Positions 10,124 through 18,818 of a stretch of 64,000 bases of DNA are shown here, piece after piece. The DNA is from an uncultured Acetobacteraceae bacterium (GTDB lineage Bacteria > Pseudomonadota > Alphaproteobacteria > Acetobacterales > Acetobacteraceae), in the NCBI GenBank assembly GCA_903918315.1, contig CAIXEA010000152.1, positions 18,797-82,796 of the forward strand, written 5' to 3'. The position numbers were made by a program, and so were the translations under genes. How positions within the stretch are numbered: position 1 is the first letter of the stretch; each line of letters opens with the position of its first letter. The notes below the pieces were generated by a model. It had not been told where the DNA came from and ran no database searches. It saw only the letters and a list, made by a program, of their open reading frames with translations.

Positions 10124-11401
10124 ATGAACGTTCTGATCGTTATCGGTGTTCTGTTCTTCTGCATCACCATCGGGATGCCGATCGCCTATTCCTTGGGGCT
10201 GGCGGCGCTGGCGGCGGCCTGGTGGACGGATATCCCGATCGAGGCGGTGATGCTCCAGGTGTCATCGGGGGTCAGCAAATTCGCGATGCTGACCATTCCC
10301 TTCTTCGTGCTGGCCGGGGCCTTGATGGCCGAAGGGGGTATCGCCCGACGGCTTGTCGGCTTTGCCAATGTGCTGGTGGGGTTCCTGCGCGTGCGCGGCG
10401 GGCTGGCGGTCGTCAACATCATCGCCACAACCTTCATGTCCGGCATTTCCGGTTCGGCCGTCGCCGACATCTCCGCCATCGGATCGGTGATGATCCCGCA
10501 GATGGAGAAGGTGGGGTATCCCCGCGTGTTCTCCACCAATGTCACCATCAGCGCCTCGGTCCAGGCGCTGCTGATCCCGCCCAGCCATAACGCGGTCATC
10601 TATTCGCTGGCCACGGGCGGGACGATTTCGATCCTGAGCCTGTTTCTGGCTGGCGTCGTCCCGGGGCTGCTGCTGGGCTTCTCGCTGATCGTGCTGTGCC
10701 TGGTGCTGGCCTATCGCAACGACTACCCGAAGGGGGAGCCGATCCCGCTGCGGCAGGCGGCGAAGCTGGCGGTGGATGCGTTCTGGGGGCTGATCACGCT
10801 GATCATCATCCTCGGCGGCATTCTGGGCGGGGTGTTCACGGCGGTGGAGGCCGGCGCGGTCGCCTGCGTCTGGGCGTTCTTCGTGACCATGTTCATCTAT
10901 CGGGAGTATCGCTGGCGCGACCTGCCGGGGCTGGTGCACCGGACGCTGCGCACGGTGGCGATGGTGATGACGCTGATCGCCTTCGCGTCGTCGGTTGGCT
11001 ACATGATGGCGCTGATGCGGGTGCCGGCGCAGATCACGGCGTTCTTCCTGACGATCTCGCACGACAAGAACGTCATCCTGCTGATGGTGAACGTGCTGCT
11101 GCTGGTGCTGGGCTGCCTGGTGGACATGGCCCCGGCCATCCTGATCTGCACGCCCATCCTGCTGCCGGTGATGATGAACTTCGGCGTCGATCCGGTGCAT
11201 TTCGGCATGATCATGCTCATGAACCTCGGCATCGGCTTGTGCCACCCGCCGGTCGGCGCGATCCTGTTCGTGGGCTGCGCGGTGGGCAAGGTACGGCTGG
11301 AAGACGTGATGAAGGAGATCTGGCCGTTCTATCTGGTCATGTTCTTCGTGCTGATGCTCGTGACCTATGTGCCGGGGATTTCGCTTTGGCTGGTGCGATG
11401 A
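10124..11401 (+). CDS. dctM: TRAP transporter large permease
   Basis: PFFVLAGALMAEGGIARRLVGFANVLVG; ATTFMSGISGSAVADISAIGSVMIPQM. Confidence 0.93.
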   Translation: MNVLIVIGVLFFCITIGMPIAYSLGLAALAAAWWTDIPIEAVMLQVSSGVSKFAMLTIPFFVLAGALMAEGGIARRLVGFANVLVGFLRVRGGLAVVNIIATTFMSGISGSAVADISAIGSVMIPQMEKVGYPRVFSTNVTISASVQALLIPPSHNAVIYSLATGGTISILSLFLAGVVPGLLLGFSLIVLCLVLAYRNDYPKGEPIPLRQAAKLAVDAFWGLITLIIILGGILGGVFTAVEAGAVACVWAFFVTMFIYREYRWRDLPGLVHRTLRTVAMVMTLIAFASSVGYMMALMRVPAQITAFFLTISHDKNVILLMVNVLLLVLGCLVDMAPAILICTPILLPVMMNFGVDPVHFGMIMLMNLGIGLCHPPVGAILFVGCAVGKVRLEDVMKEIWPFYLVMFFVLMLVTYVPGISLWLVR

Positions 11402-11414
11402 GGGGGGTGGTGCG

Positions 11415-12332
11415 ATGAAGGGCCTGTTTCTGGACGCGGTCGACGACCTGGCCTCGGTGTTCCAGCGCGTGTCCCGCGCGGGCGATCCGCCGGTCGATGT
11501 GAACGAGCAGGGCGATATCGACCCCGCCGCTTTGCCCGGCCTGATCGCCGGCTACGACTTCGTGCTGAACGACCACACCCAGATGCCGACGGAGGCCATG
11601 CGCGCCTGCACCGGGCTGAAGCACGTCATCTTCCTGGGCACCGGCGCGCGCAGCTACATGAACCCCGAGGAGCTGGCCGAACTCGGCATCACCGTCCACA
11701 TCATCAAGGGCTATGGCGACACCGCGGTGGCGGAGCATGCCATCGCGCTGATGTGGGCCGCCGCGCGCGGGCTGGCGGCGATGGACGGCGGCATGCGGGC
11801 GGGCAACTGGCTGCGGACCGAGGGCATGGAACTGACCGGCAAGACCATCGGCCTGCTGGGCTTCGGCGGCATCGCGCAGGAGGTGGCGCGGATCGCGGGC
11901 GGGTCGGGCATGACGGTGCTGGCCTGGAACCGCTCCCCCAAGAGCGCGCCCGGGGTGACCTTCGTCGATCTGGACACACTGCTGGCGGAGAGTCAGGTGC
12001 TGTCGATCCACCTGCTGCTGAACGACGAGACCCGCGGTTTCCTGACGGCGGAGCACATCGCCCGGATGCGCCCGGGGGCGATTCTGGTGAACACGGCGCG
12101 CGGCGCGGTGGTGGATGAGGCGGCGATGATCGCGGCCCTGCGGTCGGGGCATCTGCGGCATGCGGCGCTGGACGTGTTCACGACCGAGCCGCTGCCGGCG
12201 GGGCATGAACTGACCACCCTGCCGAATGTGACCCTGTCGGCGCATAGCGCGTTCCGCACGCCGGAGGCCAGCGACAAGCTGCTGCGGATGGCGATGGACA
12301 TTGCGTGCGGGTTGGCGTCCGGGGGGTCGTAA
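11415..12332 (+). CDS. D-isomer-specific 2-hydroxyacid dehydrogenase (NAD-binding)
   Basis: GKTIGLLGFGGIAQEVARIAGG; MRPGAILVNTARGAVVDE. Confidence 0.85.
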   Translation: MKGLFLDAVDDLASVFQRVSRAGDPPVDVNEQGDIDPAALPGLIAGYDFVLNDHTQMPTEAMRACTGLKHVIFLGTGARSYMNPEELAELGITVHIIKGYGDTAVAEHAIALMWAAARGLAAMDGGMRAGNWLRTEGMELTGKTIGLLGFGGIAQEVARIAGGSGMTVLAWNRSPKSAPGVTFVDLDTLLAESQVLSIHLLLNDETRGFLTAEHIARMRPGAILVNTARGAVVDEAAMIAALRSGHLRHAALDVFTTEPLPAGHELTTLPNVTLSAHSAFRTPEASDKLLRMAMDIACGLASGGS

Positions 12333-12380
12333 TTGCCCCCTCCCCGTCCCTGTTTGGGGATGGTATGAAGGGTGGTCAGT

Positions 12381-12463
12381 GCCCGCCTGGCGGAATGGTA
12401 GACGCAGCGGACTTAAAATCCGCAGCTGGAAACGGCGTGCCGGTTCGAGTCCGGCGGTGGGCA
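12381..12463 (+). tRNA. tRNA-Leu (anticodon UAA)
   Basis: GCCCGCCTGGCGGAATGGTAGACGCAGCGGACTTAAAATCCGC...GGTTCGAGTCCGGCGGTGGGCA; acceptor, anticodon (CTTAAAA) and T-arm stems pair. Confidence 0.93.
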
Positions 12464-12608
12464 TTCCCCAATACATCGATATAAACATACGACTTTAAAT
12501 CATATACCATTTTTGTTTTGAAATAATATTTGGATATGACGCCCGCCCTTGTGGCCCGGCACCCCGCTTCCTAAGCTCCCACCCACAAACCTTGTCCAAG
12601 GAGCCGCC

Positions 12609-13967
12609 ATGAGCGACGCACTCCCGACCGCCACCCGCGTGTCGGACCCCGGCATTCGCGCCCTCTATCAGTTGGAAAACCGCTGGCAGGCCTGGCTGGA
12701 TGTGGAGGCCGCGCTGGCCCGCGCCCAGGCCGAACTCGGCATCATCCCCGCCGCCGCGGCCGAGGCCATCGCCAAGGCCGCGCATCTGAACCTGATGGAC
12801 CGCGCCCGCATCGATGAGGGCTTTGCCCGCACCGGCCACACCATCGTACCGCTGGTCTGGGAACTCAGCCGCGTGACCGGCGAAGAGCATGGCGGCTGGG
12901 TCCATTGGGGCGCGACCACCCAGAACATCACCCAAACGGGTGATCTTCTGGTCCTGCGCCAGGCGCACCAGGTCTTCCTACGCCTGATCGGGGAAACCCT
13001 GGCAGCCATGGCGGACCTCGCCGAACGGGGGGCGGATATGCCGATTGCCGGGCGGACGCATGGGCAGCACGCGGTGCCGGCGACGTTTGGCTACAAGGTC
13101 GCGGTCTGGATCGACGAGCTCATCCGCCATACCGAGCGTTTCAAGCAGGCCGCGCCGCGCCTGTTCGTCGCCATGCTGGGCGGTGGTGCGGGCACCTATG
13201 CCTCCCTCGGCAAGATGGGTCCGCCGGTGCAGCAGGGGATCGGTCGTCTGCTGGGCTTCGGTTCGATGACCGTGCCGTCGCGCGCCATCGGCGATCACCT
13301 GGGGGAGAATATCTGCCTGCTGGGCATGCTGGCCGCCACCTGCGGCAAGATCGGGCGCGAAATCTACACACTGATGAAGACCGAATATGGGGAGGTCGAG
13401 GAGCCCGTGCCCCCCGGCACCGTCGGATCCTCCACCATGCCGCAGAAGCGGAACCCCAAGCTCTGCCAGGACATCATCGCCGCGGCGGCGGAGATCCGCT
13501 CCTGCGTGCCCCTGGCGCTGGAGGCGATGACCACCGAGCATGAAGCGGACCGCACCACCAGCGTGATGTTCGATGCCGCCGAGGCCCGTGCCTGCATCGC
13601 CACCGGCGACATGCTGGCCCGGCTGGGGGAGATCATGCGGGGCCTGAAGCTCGACCCGAAGCGGATGCGCAGCAATCTGGATCTTGGCGGCGGGCTGATC
13701 ATGGCGGAGGCGGTGATGCTCGACCTCGGCGCAGCTTTGGGCCGCCAGCACGCGCATGACGTGGTGTACGACTCCGCGATGGCGGCGGCGGAGCAGGGCG
13801 TGTCGTTCGGCGGCCTGCTGACGGCGGATCCACGGGTGACCGCGCATATGACGCCGGAGGCGATCCAGACGCTGTTGGACCCGACGGCCTATACCGGATT
13901 GTGCTCGGAGATGGCGCAGGAGGGCGCGGCGCGGGCCCGGGCAGCGGCGAAGGCGTTGGTGGGATGA
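12609..13967 (+). CDS. Lyase family protein (adenylosuccinate lyase / 3-carboxy-cis,cis-muconate cycloisomerase superfamily)
   Basis: GSSTMPQKRNPKLCQDI signature; THGQHAVPATFGYK. Confidence 0.85.
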   Translation: MSDALPTATRVSDPGIRALYQLENRWQAWLDVEAALARAQAELGIIPAAAAEAIAKAAHLNLMDRARIDEGFARTGHTIVPLVWELSRVTGEEHGGWVHWGATTQNITQTGDLLVLRQAHQVFLRLIGETLAAMADLAERGADMPIAGRTHGQHAVPATFGYKVAVWIDELIRHTERFKQAAPRLFVAMLGGGAGTYASLGKMGPPVQQGIGRLLGFGSMTVPSRAIGDHLGENICLLGMLAATCGKIGREIYTLMKTEYGEVEEPVPPGTVGSSTMPQKRNPKLCQDIIAAAAEIRSCVPLALEAMTTEHEADRTTSVMFDAAEARACIATGDMLARLGEIMRGLKLDPKRMRSNLDLGGGLIMAEAVMLDLGAALGRQHAHDVVYDSAMAAAEQGVSFGGLLTADPRVTAHMTPEAIQTLLDPTAYTGLCSEMAQEGAARARAAAKALVG

Positions 13968-14341
13968 TCGAACGTTTGATGGTGCCGGGGCAGCTGGAAC
14001 CGGTCAGCCACTACTGCCATGTGGTGCGGGCCGGCAATCTGATCTGGGTGTCGGGCGCGGTGGGGGTGAAGCCAGACGGCTCCATCCCCGACAGCGTCGC
14101 CGAACAGGCGGAGGTCGCCCTGGCCAATATCGACGCCTGCCTGAAAGCGGCCGGGGCGGCGGCGGAGCATGTGGTGAAGGTCAACGTCTACCTGACCGAC
14201 ATCGCCGATCGCGGGCTGATCAACCCGCCGCGGCAGCGGTATTTTGGGGAGCATCGGCCGGCCTCCACGCTGGTCGGCGTGGCGGCGCTGGTGCTGCCGG
14301 CGCTGAAGGTGGAGATCGAGGCGCAGGCGGTTATTCCGTGA
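13964..14341 (+). CDS. RidA family protein
   Basis: VSGAVGVKPDGSIPDSVAEQAEVALANIDACLKAAGAAAEHVVKVNVYLTDI; ATGA overlap with upstream lyase. Confidence 0.87.
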   Translation: MIERLMVPGQLEPVSHYCHVVRAGNLIWVSGAVGVKPDGSIPDSVAEQAEVALANIDACLKAAGAAAEHVVKVNVYLTDIADRGLINPPRQRYFGEHRPASTLVGVAALVLPALKVEIEAQAVIP

Positions 14342-14414
14342 TGCGTCACCCAAGGCTGTGAACACGCGGTCGATTTTCGCGATACATGACCATCTGGATA
14401 GTCAGGAAGTGCCC

Positions 14415-14657
14415 GTGACCCGTGTTACCCTCGCCGACGCAAAGGCCCATCTCAGCGCGTTGGTCGACCAGGCTGTGCGCGGCGAGACGATCCAGATCAC
14501 CCGCCGCGGCAAACCGGTAGCAGAAATCACTGCAATTGGCGCCGCGCGCGAGCCGATTGACCTGGGGTTGCTGCAAATCCTGACCGGGTCGATGCCACCG
14601 CAGGCAGTGCCAGCCCGGGCCTGGCTGCGGCGGCAACGGGATGAGGCGCGTTATTGA
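14415..14657 (+). CDS. Type II toxin-antitoxin antitoxin, Phd/YefM family
   Basis: VTRVTLADAKAHLSALVDQAVRGETIQITRRGKPVAEITAI; GTG start assumed. Confidence 0.8.
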   Translation: MTRVTLADAKAHLSALVDQAVRGETIQITRRGKPVAEITAIGAAREPIDLGLLQILTGSMPPQAVPARAWLRRQRDEARY

Positions 14658-14744
14658 CGGTCTACTTCGACACCTCGCTGCACGCTGGATCGACGGATGG
14701 CGGAAGCGGGTGCCACACTCGGCGTAGGGACGCACCTGCTCTGA
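14654..14744 (+). pseudogene. VapC/PIN toxin remnant with internal frame-disrupting deletion
   Basis: N-terminus LTVYFDTSL in frame from TTG 14654; C-terminus TLDRRMAEAGATLGVGTHLL* in another frame from 14682; PIN core absent. Confidence 0.65.
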
Positions 14745-14816
14745 TCGAGGCGCTACTGCTGGTCTCGGATGGCTCGGGGGCTGTTGGCATCATCCGGCTC
14801 CGGTGAGCGCGGATGA

Positions 14817-15218
14817 TCAGCCGCGCATGACCCGCAACGACAAAAAAGCCTCCATTGGATCGAAGTCCCTGTCATCGTGCAGCAGCGTATGGCCGTGCGT
14901 GAGGCAGAAAGCCCCGATGATGAGATCAGCGGTTTTACGCACCGTGATCCCGCGTGATCGCAACGCTCGATAAAACCGGGCGGCTGCCACGGCGAGTTCC
15001 GGCGAAAGCATGGGAGCGATCGGATACGCCCGGAGGCCCAGCTCGATCCTGGCAGCATGGATCTCGTCGCGCGCGCCTTGCAATAGCTCCAGCAGGATCA
15101 GATCGCCGATGAGTATCCGATCATCATCCCGATCGATCAGCAACGCGAGAGCGGCGACTGCCGGCGTATCCAGCCCGCGGAGATGCGAAATCCAGACCGA
15201 GCTATCGACAACGATCAT
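14817..15218 (-). CDS. vapC: PIN domain toxin VapC
   Basis: MIVVDSSVWISHLRG...ILIGDLILLELLQG...TADLIIGAFCLTHGHTLLHDDRDFDPM. Confidence 0.9.
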   Translation of the reverse strand: MIVVDSSVWISHLRGLDTPAVAALALLIDRDDDRILIGDLILLELLQGARDEIHAARIELGLRAYPIAPMLSPELAVAAARFYRALRSRGITVRKTADLIIGAFCLTHGHTLLHDDRDFDPMEAFLSLRVMRG

Positions 15219-15427
15219 GCGGGCGGATGATCCGCGCGGCCCTCCCGCATCGCATCAAGGTCGCCGTCCCATCCAAGTCCGACCAAATCGGCGAAGGCGG
15301 TCCGCCGCCGGTGCCGTTGGACGAGGCCACGCAAGGCTTCCTCAACCGTCGCCTTTTTGGTGGGTAGCCCGGCCGCCCGCATCGCATCGGCGAGAAGATC
15401 GTCGTCAATCTCGATATTCGTGCGCAT
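15215..15427 (-). CDS. vapB: Antitoxin VapB
   Basis: MRTNIEIDDDLLADAMRAAGLPTKKATVEEALRGLVQR; 4-bp overlap with vapC. Confidence 0.88.
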   Translation of the reverse strand: MRTNIEIDDDLLADAMRAAGLPTKKATVEEALRGLVQRHRRRTAFADLVGLGWDGDLDAMREGRADHPPA

Positions 15428-15563
15428 GGTGGCCCTGTGTGTGTAGTTTCACCACATATTGCACATCAGCCTCCGCGATATCCACCGTGTTCCATCGCCT
15501 CTTGCCTTCCTGCCCCCAACCATGGAAATCGGCACCCAACGCCACCCGACCCGGAGCACCCTC

Positions 15564-16412
15564 ATGACCCTAGACATCGACCACCTCCGCTCCTGGATCG
15601 GCAAGCAGGAAACCCTGACCGACCGCGCCACCCTGGTGCCGAACGCGGCGCTGTCGGCGACGCTGGACCGCGACGACCCGGCACCCCAGGCCGGCGATCC
15701 GCTGCCGCCGCTGTGGCATTGGCTGTATTTCCTGCCCCTCGCGCGACAGAGCCAGATCGGCCCCGACGGGCATCCGCAGCGCGGCGGCTTCCTGCCGCCC
15801 GTGCCGCTGCCGCGGCGCATGTGGGCCGGCGGGCGCTTCACCTTCCACAAGCCGATCCGGCTGGAGGAGAAGATGACGCGCGTTTCGACGGTGGCGGATG
15901 TGACGGTGAAGCAGGGCCGCGCCGGATCATTGTGCTTCGTGCTGGTGCGCCATGAGGTGCATGGCGAAGACGGGCTGGCTTTGATGGAAGAGCACGACAT
16001 CGTCTACCGGGACGCCCCGGCGCCGAATGAGCCCCCGCCGGCGCCGAAAGCCGCGCCGGCCGATGCCGTCTGGCACCGCGACATCGTGCCCGACGACGTG
16101 CTGCTGTTCCGCTACTCCGCACTGACCTTCAACGGCCACCGCATCCACTATGACCGGAAATACGTCACCGAGGTGGAGGGCTACCCAGGCCTGATCGTCC
16201 ACGGCCCGCTGATCGCGACGCTGTTGGTGGACCTGCTCCGCCGCAACACGAGCGCGCCCCTGGCATCGTTCAAATTCCGCGCCGTCAGCCCGCTGTTCGA
16301 CATCGCCCCCTTCGCCGTCTGCGGCCGCCCGGGGGAGAACGGGCAGGTGGCGCTGTGGGCGCGCAATGCGCAAGGCAATCTCGCGATGGAGGCGGAGGCC
16401 GTGGTGGGGTAA
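15564..16412 (+). CDS. FAS1-like dehydratase / MaoC-family acyl-CoA hydratase (HTD2 / mesaconyl-C4-CoA hydratase-like)
   Basis: PPLWHWLYFLPLARQSQIGPDGHPQRGGFLPPVPLPRRMWAGG; DVLLFRYSALTFNGHRIHYDRKYV. Confidence 0.82.
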   Translation: MTLDIDHLRSWIGKQETLTDRATLVPNAALSATLDRDDPAPQAGDPLPPLWHWLYFLPLARQSQIGPDGHPQRGGFLPPVPLPRRMWAGGRFTFHKPIRLEEKMTRVSTVADVTVKQGRAGSLCFVLVRHEVHGEDGLALMEEHDIVYRDAPAPNEPPPAPKAAPADAVWHRDIVPDDVLLFRYSALTFNGHRIHYDRKYVTEVEGYPGLIVHGPLIATLLVDLLRRNTSAPLASFKFRAVSPLFDIAPFAVCGRPGENGQVALWARNAQGNLAMEAEAVVG

Positions 16413-16444
16413 GCTGGGGACCCCACCCACGGAGAGAGGATGCC

Positions 16445-16762
16445 ATGCGTAACCTCGGGAAAGCGACGCTTGCGCTCATGCTGCTGGCCACACCGGCCCT
16501 GGCGGACAGGATCGACGGCCATTGGTGCGCCCCGGACGGGGCGCGCCGCGTGCAGATCGACGGTTCGGCCATCGTCATCCCCGGCGGCCGCCAGCTTCAG
16601 GGCCTCTATGATCGGCATCATTTCAGCTACGTGGTGCCACCGCCGGAGGCCGCGGCGGGCAAGACGGTGGTGATGGACCTGCTGGGCGAAACCGCGGTGC
16701 AGGTGCAGTTCGGCGATGCCGCGCCGGAAGTCTGGACGCGTTGCGCCCCGCCGCTGAGTTGA
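16445..16762 (+). CDS. Small secreted protein of unknown function
   Basis: MRNLGKATLALMLLATPALADRIDGHWCAPDGARRVQI... signal peptide, two Cys. Confidence 0.6.
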   Translation: MRNLGKATLALMLLATPALADRIDGHWCAPDGARRVQIDGSAIVIPGGRQLQGLYDRHHFSYVVPPPEAAAGKTVVMDLLGETAVQVQFGDAAPEVWTRCAPPLS

Positions 16763-16866
16763 CCCCGACAGGAGCGGACCAGCCCCGCGATTTGCCTCTG
16801 GCCGCGATCCTTCATACCGTCCGTCCCAGCCAAAGACGCAAGCCATCAGGCAAGGACGGGAAACGG

Positions 16867-18486
16867 ATGAGCGACACCACCACCACGCCGGGTGCCACCA
16901 AGGTGCCGCCGGCAAAAGCCAATCCTGATAGCTGGGAGGCTGAGCTCGCCGAACTGCGCCAGCGCCAGGCGCTCGCCCGCCAGATGGGTGGTCCCGACCG
17001 CGTCGAACGCCAGCACAAGGGCGGCCGCCTGACCGTGCGGGAGCGGATCGACAAAATGCTCGACCCCGGCACGTTCAAGGAAATCGGCAGCATCGCCGGC
17101 AAGGCGACCTACGACGCCAAGGGCAACATCACCGAATTCATGCCCGGCAACTGCGTCTTCGGGCGCGGCACCGTCGATGGCCGCCCGGTGGTGATCGCGG
17201 GCGACGACTTCACGCTGCGCGGCGGTTCGGCCGATGCCTCCATCAAGGGCAAGCCCAAGATGTCAGAGGAAATCGCCACCGAGTTCCGCATGCCGATCAT
17301 CCGCCTGATTGAGGGCTCGGGCGGTGGCGGCTCGGTCAAGACGATCGAAACCACCGGCCGGGCGAACCTGCCGGGCGGGCTGACCGAGACAACGTCCTTT
17401 GACCTGGTCGCCAATCAGATGGCGCAGGTGCCGGTGGTGGGCCTCGGCCTCGGTTCGGTCGCCGGTCTGGGCGCGGCGCGGCTGGTGGCCTCTCACTATT
17501 CCGTGATGGTCAAGGAAATGGCCGCGGTCTTCGTGGCCGGCCCGCCGGTGGTGGAGCGGCTGGGCGAACCCCGCACCAAGCAGGAGCTGGGCGGCTGGGA
17601 AATCCAGCTCGGCTGCGGCGCCGTCGATCACGCGGTGGATACCGAAGAGCAGGCCTTCGACGCCGCGCGCAAATTCCTGTCCTATCTGCCGAGTTCCATC
17701 CACGATGTGCCGCCGCGGGTTATCGGCTGGGATGATCCGAACCGGGCCGATGAGTCGCTGATCTCGGTCATCCCCAAGGTCAAGAAGCAGGCGTATCATA
17801 TGCGCCGGATCATCGAATCGGTGGTCGATCGCGGCAGCTTCTTTGAGATGGGGAAGATGTTCGGGCGATCGATCATCACCGGTTTCGCCCGCCTCGACGG
17901 CTGGCCGGTGGCGATCATGGCCGGCGACCCGCTGTTCGAGGGCGGTGCCTGGACGGCGGATACGTGCAGCAAGATCATCCGCTTCGTGGACATGGCGCAG
18001 ACCTTCCATCTGCCGGTCGTGCATCTCGTGGATTGCCCCGGCTTCCAGGTGGGGCTGCGGGCGGAAAGCTCGGCGGTTATTCGCTGGGGCGTGCGGGCGC
18101 TGTCGGCGATCAACCAGACGACCGTGCCCTGGTGCAGCATGGTGGTGCGCAACTGCTACGGCGTGGGCGGACTCGGGCATCAGCCCGTGGGGCGGCTGGC
18201 GCTGCGCTACGCCTGGCCCTCCGCGAGCTGGGGCTCACTGCCGCTGGAGGGGGGAATCGAGGCCGCGTATCGTGCGGATATCGATGCCTCCGACGATCCC
18301 GCGGCCAAACTGGCGGAGATTGAGGAGCGTTTGAACCGTCTCCGTTCCCCGTTCCGCACGGCGGAGGCTTTTTGGGTTGACGAAATCATCGACCCGCGCG
18401 ACACCCGCCGCCTTCTGTGCGATTTCGCGAACCTGGCCGGGCCTTTGCGGACCCCGGGACAGTCCAAATTCGGCATGCGGCCGTAG
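16867..18486 (+). CDS. Acyl-CoA carboxylase, carboxyltransferase subunit (PccB-like)
   Basis: KGGRLTVRERIDKMLDPGTFKEIGSIAG; GSGGGGSVKTIETTGR; LVDCPGFQVG. Confidence 0.9.
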   Translation: MSDTTTTPGATKVPPAKANPDSWEAELAELRQRQALARQMGGPDRVERQHKGGRLTVRERIDKMLDPGTFKEIGSIAGKATYDAKGNITEFMPGNCVFGRGTVDGRPVVIAGDDFTLRGGSADASIKGKPKMSEEIATEFRMPIIRLIEGSGGGGSVKTIETTGRANLPGGLTETTSFDLVANQMAQVPVVGLGLGSVAGLGAARLVASHYSVMVKEMAAVFVAGPPVVERLGEPRTKQELGGWEIQLGCGAVDHAVDTEEQAFDAARKFLSYLPSSIHDVPPRVIGWDDPNRADESLISVIPKVKKQAYHMRRIIESVVDRGSFFEMGKMFGRSIITGFARLDGWPVAIMAGDPLFEGGAWTADTCSKIIRFVDMAQTFHLPVVHLVDCPGFQVGLRAESSAVIRWGVRALSAINQTTVPWCSMVVRNCYGVGGLGHQPVGRLALRYAWPSASWGSLPLEGGIEAAYRADIDASDDPAAKLAEIEERLNRLRSPFRTAEAFWVDEIIDPRDTRRLLCDFANLAGPLRTPGQSKFGMRP

Positions 18487-18489
18487 GGG

Positions 18490-18506
18490 GCGGACCGCGT
18501 GTCCGC
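18490..18506. promoter_or_regulatory. Short dyad GCGGAC-CGCGT-GTCCGC upstream of the BrnT-like gene (operator or terminator candidate)
   Basis: Perfect 6-bp arms, 25 bp before the GTG start at 18531. Confidence 0.35.
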
Positions 18507-18530
18507 ATCCGTTAATGGCGTTGGGAACGC

Positions 18531-18818
18531 GTGAACCGCTTCGAGTGGGATCCGAACAAGGCGAGGACAAATCTCGCCAAGCATGGCGTTGCGTTCGAGG
18601 ATGCGTGTATGGTGTGGGACGACCCACGGTACATACTGCGGCAGGATCGCCACGAGGATGGCGAAGAACGATGGCAGATCATCGGCTATGCGCACGGCGT
18701 CGTCATTCTCGTCGTATGGCACACCTACCCCGACCCGAATGACGAAGAGAGGGTCCGAATCATTGGCGCGCGCAAGGCGGAGCGAAGGGAACGGAGCGCC
18801 TATGAGCAAGGCATCTGA
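18531..18818 (+). CDS. brnT: BrnT family toxin (type II TA ribonuclease)
   Basis: VNRFEWDPNKARTNLAKHGVAFEDACMVWDDPRYILRQDRHEDGEERWQIIGYAHGVVILVVWHTYPD...RVRIIGARKAERRERSAYEQ. Confidence 0.88.
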   Translation: MNRFEWDPNKARTNLAKHGVAFEDACMVWDDPRYILRQDRHEDGEERWQIIGYAHGVVILVVWHTYPDPNDEERVRIIGARKAERRERSAYEQGI

